DNA of 64,000 nucleotides from Dendrocalamus latiflorus (Eukaryota > Streptophyta > Magnoliopsida > Poales > Poaceae), in contig CM029626.1 in the NCBI GenBank assembly GCA_017311315.1, forward strand, positions 28,754,672 to 28,818,671, given 5' to 3'. Below are positions 11,352 to 23,042 of the stretch, piece after piece; within the stretch, counting starts at the first letter, position 1; each line of letters starts with the position of its first letter. Both the position numbers and the translations under genes were made by a program. The notes below the pieces were generated by a model. It worked only from the letters and a program-made list of their open reading frames with translations. It ran no database searches and was not told where the DNA came from.

Positions 11352-11600
11352 TGTTGTGGTTACAGACCAAACAGAGAGAGAGATCGTAGTGGAGAGTTGG
11401 GAGAGACTGATAGTAATGGCCTGGGTCCCCCCATGGCCTGTATTCCATATATATATACACATGGGGAGTGCTTTTACAATTATACCCTTACATCTGAGTA
11501 TCCCCTTCAGGGGCACTTATGTCATTACACATGGCCTATTCTGGGCCTTATAACCTTCTACCAGGCCTGCTGGGATTAGGTGGGGGCCACCCCTACAACA
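11352..11600 (-). repeat. T1 LTR, 5' copy
   Basis: This 249-bp LTR has TGTTGT/ACAACA ends and pairs with 1703-1951. The following AAACC (11601-11605) is the second copy of the target duplication. Confidence 0.88.
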
Positions 11601-12335
11601 AAACCAAAAATTCTTTCTTTTAAAATTCAATTAGCATACAAAACCCAAGGTTGGCATTCAAAAAATGTATATATACAATTCATAACAAAATTAAATAAAA
11701 TAAAAAATAGAGGACTATTATATTTTTTTTATCTAGATAATTGAATAAAGACTTGAATTAAAATTTCAAAAAAATTGAAATCAATAATCTTGAATAGGAA
11801 ATAGAAGTTCAAACTACAGATTTAAAAATCCAAAAGCTTCTCATTTTCTCTCATTCTCTTCCAAAATTCCTCTCACTTACATGTGGACCCACTCCTTTTT
11901 CTCTCTCCTTCTTTTTCTTTCTCCCCTTCCACTTCCTTTCTCTGCCCAGTTGGCCCGACTCCTGCGCGCTCCTTCTTCTTTTTCCTTCTCCCTCCTCCCT
12001 TTATTTTCTTGTGGCCGAGCTCCTGTCCGTGTCGCCTCTTTTCTTTCTCTTTCTGTTGCTATCTACCTCGCTTTCCCGTGGTAGCCATGCGAGCTTCGCC
12101 TCTGTCATCATCCATAATGGTAGCACGCCTGCCCTGTCACGTCGCGCAAATCACCGAATCACTCCCGTCACATCCCCTCCGCCAGGCCCTGCCACGCTAC
12201 TGCATGCCTGTGCATCGCCGTCGCCGATAGTTCTCCCGCGCCGCCCACAGCTCTCCAGCTATCGCCCACGGTTCTCTCTCACCGCCCACAGTCTCCACGG
12301 TGACACCCTCTGGCCATAAGTAGCTCACGCCGCCC
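11601..12335 (+). repeat. Left inverted arm, inner part
   Basis: This continues the Tekay/Del-like LTR interrupted by T1. It is the reverse complement of about 25690-26450. AT-rich sequence changes to a pyrimidine-rich stretch at 11830-12070 and then to GC-rich sequence. Homology with the right arm stops right after 'ccataagtagctcacg' (12316-12331), close to a TATA-like element. Overlapping frames at 11881-12319 come from the pyrimidine tract and are not credible genes. Confidence 0.7.
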
Positions 12336-12415
12336 ATGGCTTCCGTCGCTGGCGCGCCTCGCCATCTCCCCGGCCAAGCTACAGCTACCGATGAATGGCG
12401 CCCACGGTGAATGGG

Positions 12416-12523
12416 CTACTCCGGGTACTCCAAGTAGTGAAGGAGCTTGCGCAGGATACTCGCGAACTCTCCCTCGTAGGCACCGTGGGCGAGGTAATCC
12501 CACTTACCTTCCTCTCCTGCCAT
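12416..12523 (-). pseudogene. Start of a Tekay-like gag-region ORF, truncated
   Basis: A 35-codon frame begins MAGEEGKWDYLAHGAYEGEF and ends at a stop. It lies 180 bases inside a primer-binding site (12702), where a gypsy gag would start. It is cut off by the junction to the inverted arm. I infer the start of gag of element X, broken soon after its first codons. Confidence 0.45.
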
Positions 12524-12535
12524 CTGTAAATTAAA

Positions 12536-12717
12536 TTACAGGTGTTAGTAACTCTCAAAATATTTTAAAGAATGGTGGAATAGAACAGATCTAAGAAGGG
12601 TACGGAACGGGATAGTATGCTATATTTTTCGAAATCGTTTTTATAAGTTTTAGAAATATTGTGGTCCTAACCCATCTAAGGCTTTTACCCTACGGTCGTA
12701 TGCTCTGATACCAGCGC
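12536..12717 (-). other. Leader and primer site of gypsy element X
   Basis: On the minus strand TGGTATCAGAGC (12702-12713) is the classical initiator tRNA-Met primer site, placed five bases after the LTR end. The leader matches the leader of element Y (about 19920-20099) in phrases such as 'cagaacagatctaaga' and 'aaggcttttaccctaya'. The two elements are therefore the same family. Confidence 0.7.
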
Positions 12718-15660
12718 TGTCAGACCCAGATTTTTCAATCCAGAATCTACTGTGTTTCACTGCACTAATCCCTGGATCAGTAGTTAGTGTACACCGGTAC
12801 ATTGCTGGATCATGTCATACATCGCATAATAATATTACAGAGTTTGAAATACACCACATCGAGTGAATGTTTACAAAAGGGCCGCTTTGGCCAAATGTCT
12901 TCATTACATAAATGCAGCGGAAATAGTAGCAAAAGTAAACCCAAAATCCATAGGCAAGCGACCAGTAGGGTAATGTGTATAGTATTTGTCACCGGAGAAC
13001 TGGTAACATATGTGCACACAAAACCAGGAGTCCACTTGTCTATGTCTAACCATCGTGGCCTACGCCTTAGTTATCGCATTTGCTTCCGCCAACGTTGGTA
13101 GGGGCCTCCTCATAGGCGTAATGTCCTTGAGTTCCTGTTTCTGTTTTGATATTGCGAATATGAGCACAAACCACCGTGCTCGCGAGCCAACACACAGAAT
13201 GCAATATTTAACGTGTATGGCTTGTCAAAGGATGGCTCGGGCTTATTTTATTTTGCAAAGAGTGCTTTTGAATACAATTACTTAAAAATTCCTTAAGACC
13301 TAGCAATTTTAAACTCAAGACTTATATTGGTAAAGTAAGTTGATCTTATAATTGACACAGATTTCATCCACCATTACATGGCATCTGTATCATATAACAT
13401 ATTTCAGCGTTATAGCCTCTTAACTTACCACTGGGTCGACACCCAGGACAATTCCAAACCAGGACCATCAGTAGTCCTTTCACATTCCCATTATCACCCA
13501 CCAAGATTTTTGAAATAGAGCTATATCTAGTTAAGTTCCCATGTCCGCCCTTGACCGTGGGTACGGCTATTCAAATAGTTTTGACTCTACAGAGTTCGTA
13601 CACTTTCACCACAAGAGACAATCAACTCGTTGCCCCACATGATGCCTTAGACATGTGGTTGAGCAGACTATCACAGTGACTTTTCAAAATATCTAGTTCC
13701 TTTCGTCATCTCACTCTATGGGCCATTCCCACTTGCAGTGGGTCCCATACGTTGCACGGGATGTTTCTTACAGCTGCTAGTGCTATTCGGGCTCCACTCC
13801 CCTCAACACTAGCACGACTGGGAAATGTCACCCTCCACTCGGTGTCCCTTTAGGCCTCCCTTTGCCCTTGCATATCCTCACCAATCCACTTCCAGTGAGA
13901 TGTTTCCGGGAGTTTCAATAAATTTACTTAGTCAAGTTGTATTTTACAGACTTGTGGTTGCACTGTTTTACACGGGTTAACATTACAAGATTCAATCCTT
14001 AGGGTTACCCGGATGGTTCTACCACATTTCATATTTTGTGCATCCACTGCACCACATATCAGCCCCCAAACCATCCATTCAGGTATTTAAGCAATTTTAG
14101 GATTTTCAGAGATAGAAAATATTGTGTCCACTTACTACAGTCATTCCATCCATGACTGTCCCTAAAACATATCATACTTTGCAAGTGTTGTTTTTGGGGC
14201 TGCTAGGAACCCCCGTTGTATCTAGCAATACTAAGCAACGCAATATTTATTTGGACTTACTGGTAAAAGCTATGTTATTATATATTTTGCTAAGACGACA
14301 AGGTTCACATGTCCAAGCATTTCAACGGATCATTATTAGCAAGCAGTATATTAGGTGTATAGCTACCATTTCTGGAAATGGACATATTTTACCACATAAA
14401 ATAACAGCATGCATGTTGATAATTTAAAAGAAATTAACTTTGCAAAATCATAGGTTCAAAATGGTCTAAGTGTTAACTCACCTGGTTCACGGGGATCTTG
14501 ATCTTGGTAGTCTGAAGCTTCTAAGCTGGCTACCTCAACCTCCTCTTCTTGAGCCTCGTATGCTATTTAATCGTGCGAAATACCCAAATAAAAGAAAAGC
14601 AACCAATCACTCAAAATATCACCAGAAATTCAAATGAACTCCAAAAATCATGGTTCGGGTTTCATTGGATAGATCTTGAATTTAGACAAATTTAGAAATT
14701 TGTTTCACTTAATTGGAGTTAGAATGAATAAGTTATGCCCATTTGAAAATCTCAGTTCAGTGAAATGCCAGAAAATGAAAAATTCTGACACGTGGGTCCC
14801 ACTACAGTTTTTAATTCATTTTCTTTTTATTTTATTTCTTTAAGTACTGTGTCTCTGACATGTGGGGCCCACTGGCAGTGAGACTCCTCCGTTTGGCCTC
14901 TGTCATGTGGGACCCTGGGGGGGCTCGGGGCCCACATGTCAGCGGGTAGCACTGACATGCGGGGCCCGGATGTCAGCCGGCCCACGAGCCACAGTGGCTG
15001 ACGAGCGGGGCCTAGCTGTCAGCGCGGAAAATAAAAGAAAGGCTCAACCTCAGCGCTGCGGAGTCGAGGGCTCGAACGCGCGCCGAGGGAGCCGGGGGGA
15101 GGAAGAGACCGTGCTGCTAGCCAGGGGAGCGCTCGGGCTTATCTCACACATATAGGAGCGGTTTTACCTCTTAAGGTGGGTCTGGGGAGAGGTCGAGCAG
15201 AGGTAGAAGAAGGCGGTGGCGCCGGCGGCGAGGGATGGCCGGAGGGTCGGAGGTGACATCCAAAATGCGTTGCTGGGGTGGTGAGGATCTCGACGGTGGG
15301 GTTGATGAGGAACAGAGAGTGCCGGAGAGGGGTCATCGGCGTGCGGTGGCGGCGGGTCGGGGAGGTGCTCGGTGACGGCAAACCACAGGCGACGGGGAGC
15401 TCGGGAGAGGGTCGGGAGAGCTTCGCGACGCTCCGGAGGTGGTTCAGACGAGAGGAATTGGGCTCTGGTGCAGTGGAACGGTGGGGAGCTGGGTCGCCGG
15501 AGTTGGGAGAGAATGGCTCGCCGGCGGTGGAGAGGGGTTTACAGCACGATTACCTGGAGGGGGAGAGAGCTGAGAGCGCAGGGAGGACGATGGGAGCTTC
15601 GGGGGTTCTTATAGAGGGGCGGAGAGAGCTGGCAACGGCAAATTGCAATTTGGCTAAGTA
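12718..15660 (-). mobile_element. LTR fragment of gypsy element X
   Basis: The LTR ends at 12718 (plus strand TGTCAGACCC). It runs right through the same landmarks as the Y LTR, such as 'ttatagcctcttaacttaccactgg', 'ttgaccgtgggtacggctattc' and 'cctccactcggtgtcccttt'. A GC-rich segment at 14860-15600 is the R/U5-like part. A TATA-like CTATAAGAACC lies on the minus strand at about 15605. No coding capacity is credible here. Confidence 0.6.
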
Positions 15661-17324
15661 AATCTATCGAAACCCCCGGACTCGTCTCACCGGTAGTGGA
15701 TAGGAGTGGATATTGCAAGGGCAAGAGGTGGCCTAAAGGGACACCGAGTGGAGGGTGAAGTAACTAGCGTGCTAGCGTTGTGGGGAGTGGAGCCCGAATG
15801 CGCTAGTAGACGTGGCTACATCCCGTGCAACGTATGGGACCCACCGCAAGTGGGAGCAGCCCATAGAGTGAGATGACCAAAGGGGCTAGATATTTTGAAA
15901 AGTTACTGTGATGGTCTACTCAACCACATGACTAAGGAATTGTGTGGAGCAACGAGCGGATTGTCTCTTGTGGTGAAAGTGTACAAACTCTGCAGAGTCA
16001 AAACTATTCGAATAGCCGTGCCCACGGTCAAGGGCAGGCATGGGAACTTAAATAGATATAGTTCTATTTCAAAAACTTTGTAGATGGAACTGGAAAAGTG
16101 GTGGGTAGTGTGAAGCCCTGATCTGTCTTGCCCTGGATGTTGCCCCAGTTATAAAGTAAGGGGTTATAACGCTGAAAGGTTAGCATATAGTGCAGAAGCG
16201 ATGTAACAGTGGTTGGAATCTGGATCATTATTATTATTGCATTCTTTCACACATTATGTTTCAGTTTAAATTGTTAAGTCTCAGGAAATTTCTATGTATC
16301 ATATTTAAATGCAATTTATGGCAAATAAAATAACCCGAGCCTCTCCTTTGATAAGCCATACATATTATCCAATTGCATCCTGTGTATTGGCTCGCGGAGC
16401 ACGGTGGTTTGTGCTCACCCTTGCTCACCATTAATCTAGAATCAGGAGTCAGATCACTACGCTTCAGCAATACACCTGATCAAAATGGCGAAGAAGATGA
16501 AGAGGTCAAGAGCTAGGTCGCGAACCCCCAATTGGCTGCTTGTGGGCACATCCTGAGGGCCCCACCTGTGTGCTTCATATTCGCTGCTGCATTTTATTGA
16601 TTTCGACCTAACCGGTCCATGAGTAAGTCTACTATTATATTTACGCTTTTGCATGATATGTATTTTGATGTTCAGTACTGTATCTGTGAGCACTATCTAC
16701 TGATCCAGGAAATAGTTCAGTGGAATTACAGAGGATTCCAGATTGTAAAATCTGGGTTCGACAAGGCAGGCAATTGTAGCAACAACTTCAATCGTTGGAC
16801 CTAGTAGGGTTTCAGAAAAGGGTGAGAAGGAACAGCGTGAGATACGAACAGAATTGCAGGGATAAGGTAATCTAAACCCATTGTAACTTTAAAAGAGTAC
16901 ACCCCGGGAGCTGGGGTGGCACACAAATCACTTTTTAAAATAATCTTTTCCTATGACTACGAAATATAACCCCCGAGGGCAAGAAGGCCGTGCACAGGGC
17001 CCAAATAAAATCTTGCGACAATATAACGTCTATTCAGGGTAGCACACATAAGAGGGCACAGGGATCATCTGCATAGTCCGTTTAAAACGAGACCATCTTA
17101 TCTTCATGAATGTCTTCAACGTTCCTAAAAAAATTTTGGAGTAAAGGTAAGAGAAGGAGAACAAAATTTTCCTTTTGAAATCAGTAGGAGGAGGAGGAAA
17201 ATATTCAGAGGTAATTTGATGGACATCGGTACTCACTTTCCTATTACCTTTTTTTCAATGAAACTTTGTGGCAAAAATGGATTTTTTTTTGTAGTGGTTT
17301 TGAAGTACAAAACTTTAAAATGCT
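15661..17324. mobile_element. Inverted LTR fragments of the X/Y family
   Basis: The stretch from 15661 to about 16080 is the reverse complement of about 23050-23450, for example 'agggacaccgagtggagggtgaag' against 'cttcaccctccactcggtgtccct'. The stretch from about 16080 to 16440 is the reverse complement of 21800-22180. An LTR end-like phrase recurs inverted at about 16740. The stretch 16870-17320 is AT-rich with no recognisable content. I infer an inversion or opposite-orientation insertion of a related LTR. Confidence 0.55.
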
Positions 17325-19606
17325 TTTTTTTGTCGAGATAACTCACACTTGCTGAATTTGGCATAAAGCTGGTGTTCCTTTAGCTTTTCCAGCACCAAAC
17401 GTAAATGTTCAGCATGCTCTTCTGCGGTCTTGGAGTAGATAAGAATATCGTCGATGAACACCACCACAAACTTATCCAAGTACTCCATGAAGACCTTATT
17501 CATGAGATTCATGAAATAGGCTAGGGCATTGGTCAAACCACAAGACATGACCGTAAACTCGTACAGTCCATATCAAGTGGTGAAAGCAGTTTTTGGAATA
17601 TCCTCCGGCCTAATCTTCAACTGATGATAACCCGACCTTAAGTCAATTTTGGATAATACAGTGGCTCCTCCAAGTTGGTCAAATAGGTCATCAATCCTAG
17701 ACAGAGGGTACTTGTTTTTGATGGTCACTTCATTTAAGGCCCGATAATCCACACACATCCGAGCGGTGCCATCCTTCTTCTTCACAAAGATCACCGGGGA
17801 TCCCCAAGGTGAGAAACTCGGCCTGATAAATCCTTTGTATTATAGCTCATGGAGTTGCTTTTTTAACTCTTCTAATTCATCCACAATCATCCTGTATGGT
17901 CTCTTAGAGATGGGGGCAGCATCGGGCTTTAGGTTGATGACAAACTCCAGGTCTCTGTCTGGCGGCATGCCTGGTAGCTCTTCGGGAAATACTTCAGGGT
18001 AATCTTGTACCACCAGCATTCCTTCCAGCGATACATCCTCAAAATGATATATTGCACGACCCCATCGGTACGGGCGGTTCACCTTCACTTCTATTGTTAA
18101 TCCCGGGCATTTGGTTAGCCTTACTCTCCTAGTGGCACAGTCTATGATCCCCTGATGCCTTGCAAGCCAGTCCATTCCTAGTATAATATCCAGGGTCTAG
18201 GAGGGCAAAACTATTAAATCTGCTAGGAACTCACATCTTTCCATGGTAACCTCTACCCTAGGGCATACTAAGGTAGCATTAATGACCCCAGTGGGCGAGC
18301 TAAGTGCCAATAGTTTCTTTAAAGGGTAGGTGGGCAGCCCAAGGTTATCCACAAATCTCCTTGCTATAAATGAGTGTGAAGCCCCAGAATTAAAAAGAAC
18401 GTGTGCTGGTATGGACTTGACAGAGAACGTACCCATCAAAACTCCAACGGCCTCCTTAGCCTCCTCCACGGTGATATGATTGACTCGACCGCAGTTGGGG
18501 GTTGAGGTCAACTTGTTGGCTTGAGGGGTCTGGTTTCCCTTGCTGGCGCTGACGCTTGGCCTCAGATAGGGGTGGCCCTAGGTTGAATTTCACTGGAGAA
18601 TTCTGCCGCTGCGGGCAACAATGGGCGAAATGGCCCTTTTCTCCACAGCTGTAGCAGTTGAGAGAGGTAGCAGGATTTGTCCCACCAGACTGGCCCACAG
18701 GACGGGGGGTCTGGAAAGAGCTGCCACTCGTACGGGGTGCTGGAGCTGGACTCTTAGGCTGGGTTGCTCCCGAGAAGGAGGGGTTGTTGAAGAGCCTCTG
18801 AATAAACCTCCCTTGGGGTCGCTGAGCCACTTGCTTGTGCTTGCGGCTGGCTTCCAGGATTCTCCTCTCGTTCTCCAGGATCAAAGTCTTATTCACCAGC
18901 TGATGAAAACTAGTGAAGTCTTGTACGTTCATCCCTACAAAGAACATATCAATCTTCTCTTCTTCCTCTGCCACATCCTTTGGGGCGTAGCGGGCTAGCT
19001 AATTAAACTTGGTGAGGTATTCACTGACTGACATGCTCCCTTGTTTCAGTGTGCGGAACTCATTCTTTTTCATCCGCATTACACCGGCCGGGATGAAATT
19101 GGCCTTGAAAGCTGCCTTAAACTTGGCCCATGATATCATCTCTGAGCCAGCTCCAGTGGGGGTGTCCTCATATCCCTTAGCAGCCAGATAATTTTCCCAC
19201 CAAGCAGTTGTGGCTCCCTGAAATTGGTGGGTAGCAAAAATCACTTGGTCATTCTCCGTCGACTTGGCCAAGCGGAGTTTCCTCTCTGTGTCCCGCAGCC
19301 AATCTTCCGCTTCAAGGGGCTCATCTGCCACAGCGAAAGTAAGTGTTGCGTCCTCAAGAAGTCGCCTAGGTCGGAGCTGTCAGTGCTGGCACTGGACTGT
19401 TGGCCCGCATAGATGGCTTGTAGGATTTGGGTCTGCTGTGCCATCACTTGCGCCATAGATGGGTTGGCCGGCGGGGGCGGGGGATCTACCCCATGACTTG
19501 GGCCTCTTCCCCGACCTACATGCTGCGTCTCTTGACTGGCTTCGACTTCAGCCTGCATGTCGGGGTTCGCACCAGCCTGGGCACGAGTAATCCTTTGACT
19601 AGCCAT
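17325..19606 (-). pseudogene. Gypsy element Y gag-protease-RT, decayed and truncated
   Basis: The frame starts at 19606 (MASQRITRAQAG). It has a capsid domain (WLRDTERKLRLAK, ATTAWWENYLAAKG, about 19340-19010) and a zinc knuckle CYSCGEKGHFAHCC (about 18660-18610). The protease active-site region reads FNSGASHSF near 18400, with Asn in place of the catalytic Asp. An RT follows (FVKKKDGTARMCVDYRALNE at about 17790; the FIDDIL active site at about 17450). RNase H, integrase and the 3' LTR are missing. There are several frameshifts and a stop after EYLTKFN (CAA to TAA type). RT phrases and the tRNA-Met primer site fit the Tekay/Del chromovirus group. It cannot be functional. Confidence 0.88.
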
Positions 19607-20099
19607 CTGCAGGTATAACTTTATAATTTAGAGGTTAGTACTAGCTATGTGGGAAAACATCAACCCGAAGTAATTACATAAAAAGAACTAGATCAAATAA
19701 GATAAACGACAAAACAATTTTCAAACATAAGGCCATTTATTAAATACAAACAATACATCACATAGCTAGCTTTTATAGTCCTTAGACCACACTGGACTTC
19801 ACGGTTACAGCTAAACGCTTAAGGTTCATAATAGTTGCTACTACAGGACTGGGGAGCTACTCACAACACCTTACTACTACGGGGTTCAGTGCTCACATTA
19901 CACAACACTTGTGTGAGTATCTTTTTAAAATAACAATGAAAGGTGGAGCAGAACAGATCTAAGAGGGATACGGAAAGAAGTAATACGCTATATTTTTAGA
20001 AGTTCTTTTTTATAAGTTTTCTAAAATTATAGTCCTAAATCCCTTCTAACGACCATTCTAAGGCTTTTACCCTATAGTCGTATGCTCTGATACTAGCGC
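19607..20099 (-). other. Leader and primer site of element Y
   Basis: This 5' leader lies between the LTR and gag. The primer site at 20084-20095 has decayed to TAGTATCAGAGC on the minus strand. No gene is seen. Confidence 0.65.
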
Positions 20100-22186
20100 T
20101 ATCAGACCCGGATTTTTCAATCCAGAATCTCCTGTGAAACAACCACACTATTCCCTGGATCAGTAGATAATGCTCACAGGTATATTGCTACATCATTTCA
20201 TGCATCGCATGAATTACATCAACTCATTATAATACATAACTGAGTTTGAATTATGCCGCATCGGGCAACAGTTTTACATAAGGGCCGATTAGGCCAAATG
20301 TTCACATTACAAAGCATAACAGCGGAAGCAAAAAAGCAAGGTAAGGCCTTTAATCCACAGGCAGTTGACTGGGGGTAAATATGTGTCATATGCATATTAC
20401 TTAAGCTTAAGCAATATTTATAGGCACACATCACCATAGTCTAATTGCCTAGGACACAAGACCGCAGGGGACATCCTAGTTCCCAGCGTTGTTTCCTCCT
20501 TCGGTAGCAGGGGCATCTTCATATGCATAATGGCCTTGGGTCCCTGAATCTGGTTTTGGGTAATACGAGTGTGAGCACCAACCACCGTGCTCAGCGAGCC
20601 AATACACAGGATGCAAATAGGTATTATGCATGGCTTATCAAAGGAAAGCTCGGGTTATTTTATTTGCTAGAAATTGCTTTTAAATATAATACTTAGGAAT
20701 TGCCTATGACCTAGCATTTTGAGCTGAAACATGTTGTGTGTAAAAGGATGCTTTACCATTAATGATCCAGAGACCATCCACCATTACATGGTCTCTGCAC
20801 TATATGCTATATCTTCAGCGTTATAGCCGCTTACATTACCACTGGGGCGACACCCAGGACAACACAAATCAGGGCCTTTCTCTGCCCTCTATTTTACCAT
20901 TTCCACCCACAAGTTTTTGAAATAGAACTATATCTAGTCAGGTTCCCATGTCCGCCCTTGACCGTAGGCACGGCTATTCGAATAGTTTTAGACTCTACAG
21001 AGTTTGTACACTTTACCCACAAGAGATAAATATGCTCGTTGTCCCACATGATTCCTTAGCCATGCGGTTGAGTAGTCTATCACAAGGCCTTTGCAATGCA
21101 TAGCCCTACTATAGTTACGCCCGCTAGGTTCTGCCTTCTGTAGGATGCGTGCATCCCTCGAGAAGGGTCCCCCGTGAGCCATCACGGGCAAAGGCGGGGA
21201 TGTGACCATCCATCCCTTTGCTCGTGCTCACACCTTCACGTAACCACCTTAGAGCCACACAAATTAGTTAACCATGCCTACACTTTGCCAGCTTGTGGTT
21301 GTACTATTGTACACTGGGAGGTCATCACGAGATTCAGTCCTTAGGGTTATCTGGGTGGTTCTACAACTATCCACTTTGTGCTTCCACTGCACCACACACA
21401 CACTCCCGAACCATCCGCCCAGATAATTAAGCAACTTGAGGTTTTGGGGAGCATAAAATATCCATAACCAAATATACCAGTCATTTCCACCATGACTGCC
21501 CAAACCAATTTCTCATGATTCAAAGTGATGCTTTAGGGCATTTTTTGTGCCCCCGATTATCTAAGCAGTACTAAGCATGGCGTATAGTTACGAACTTATT
21601 TTCGAAAGGTTACCATTATAATTTTTGCTAGGGTGACAAGGCTCAGATATTCAAATATTTCAAAGGAGGTATAACACCAGCAAGTCGAATAGTTGGTATG
21701 TACCTAGAATTTTCAAACAAACATATATTTGCATACGAAATAACAGCATGCAATTTGATAATTTTAAACAAAAGTAAATTTACAGAAAATGTAGGTTCAA
21801 CATGATCAAAGTATTGGCTCATGGAGCACGGTGGTTTGTCCAATACACAGGATGCAATTGGATAATATGCGTGGCTTATCAAAGGAGAGGCTCGGGTTAT
21901 TTTATTTGCCATGAATTGCATTTAAAATATGATACATAGAAATTTCCTGAGACTTAACAATTTAAACTGAAACATAATATGTGAAAGAATGCAATAATAA
22001 TAATGATCCAGATTCCAACCACTGTTACATGGCTTCTGCACCATATGCTAACCTTTCAGCGTTATAACCGCTTACTTTATCACTGGAGCGACATCCAGGG
22101 CAACACAAATCAGGGCTTCACACTGCCCACCACTTTTCCAGTTCCACCCACAAATTTTTTGAAATAGAACTATATCTGGTTAAGTT

Positions 22187-23042
22187 CTAATGTGCTATTT
22201 TTGTCCTGATCTTTCGATGAGAAGGATAATTTCGATTGGCGATGATCAACTCTCACGATCCAGGCTACGAACGCATCGCGTACGAACCAAGCAATCGTTG
22301 AACTAATCACCAAGTCATTATCAACCATGCCAAGAGCACGGTTGACCTGACCACGAAGGTCTATTCCTGCATGCAACCGAAGAACACGCAAGAATAAGAT
22401 CACAAGCAATCTGAAATTGCAAATATATAAATTGAGTTCAAAAGGTGGGATTCCGTAGAGGTTCTTTACGGATGGTCTAGTTGACACAAGCGAAGAACAA
22501 GAGTATTCACAACGGAAAAACTAAGCAAACGAAATCTGAGAAAACTAGAAGAGTGCGGCCTCCTTAAATAGGATAGGGAAGGCCGCACAAAACTAAGAAA
22601 TAAGAGGTGGTACTATTCATGGTACTGTTCATGTGAATAGTGTGGCCGTGAACAGTACGGGCCTAGAGAGGGGGCAACTTCTCCTGGGGCCCAAGCATTA
22701 CAAGGCCCAAGTTGGCCCAAACAGGTGATGTAACACCTTCTTTGAGTGATTGCAATGTGTGTATTAGGAATTTGAACATGAGGCTAGATCCATTGGAAAT
22801 AGGACAAGAAAAGCTTTCCATCGAGTACTCATGGGCCTCAAACGGACTCCGTATGTGAAAATTATGCATGCTTGAAGTTGGTGTTGTCTTCGGAAGCCGA
22901 ATTGAATCGCACATATGTGTCTTCATGATCAGCTCCTAAATTTCTGATAGTTCAATTGTTGTGCGCGAGCTCGTGTGATTGGACCTTACAAGTGTATAGG
23001 TTCATATCCATTGGATGTATGCATGGAAGTGATGTCCTCATC
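22187..23042. mobile_element. 856-bp insertion in the Y LTR
   Basis: It interrupts LTR sequence that is continuous elsewhere in the window ('ggttaagttcccatgtccgccc'). It is bounded by AAGTT on both sides (22182-22186 and 23043-23047), a possible 5-bp target duplication. The ends are not a clear TG...CA, so a solo LTR is only one possibility. The insert contains palindromic 'tactattcatggtactgttcatgtgaatagt' type sequence near 22611. No open frame of note. Confidence 0.5.

Larger units (their letters stand above)
1703..11600 (-). mobile_element. T1: complete non-autonomous Tat-type gypsy element
   Basis: The element has 249-bp LTRs at 1703-1951 and 11352-11600, both starting TGTTGTGG and ending CTACAACA, flanked by a 5-bp target duplication AAACC (1698-1702 and 11601-11605). 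The primer site lies beside the right LTR, so transcription runs on the minus strand. The content in that direction is gag, retropepsin, three minisatellites, an antisense spliced gene and the left LTR. No reverse transcriptase, RNase H or integrase is present, so it must depend on an autonomous relative. T2 at 55388 carries integrase, has the same LTR family and is a natural partner. The arrangement resembles known non-autonomous/autonomous pairs in grasses such as Dasheng and RIRE2. Confidence 0.88.

Noticed and set aside
11881..12319. Frames rich in Phe, Leu and Ser
   Set aside because: They come from a pyrimidine tract in an LTR arm. The mirrored copy at 25.7-26.1 kb gives the same artefact on the other strand.
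15139..15661. Overlapping GC-rich frames that look like a small gene
   Set aside because: They are part of the LTR transcript leader of element X, with no conserved domain and frames open in several phases.
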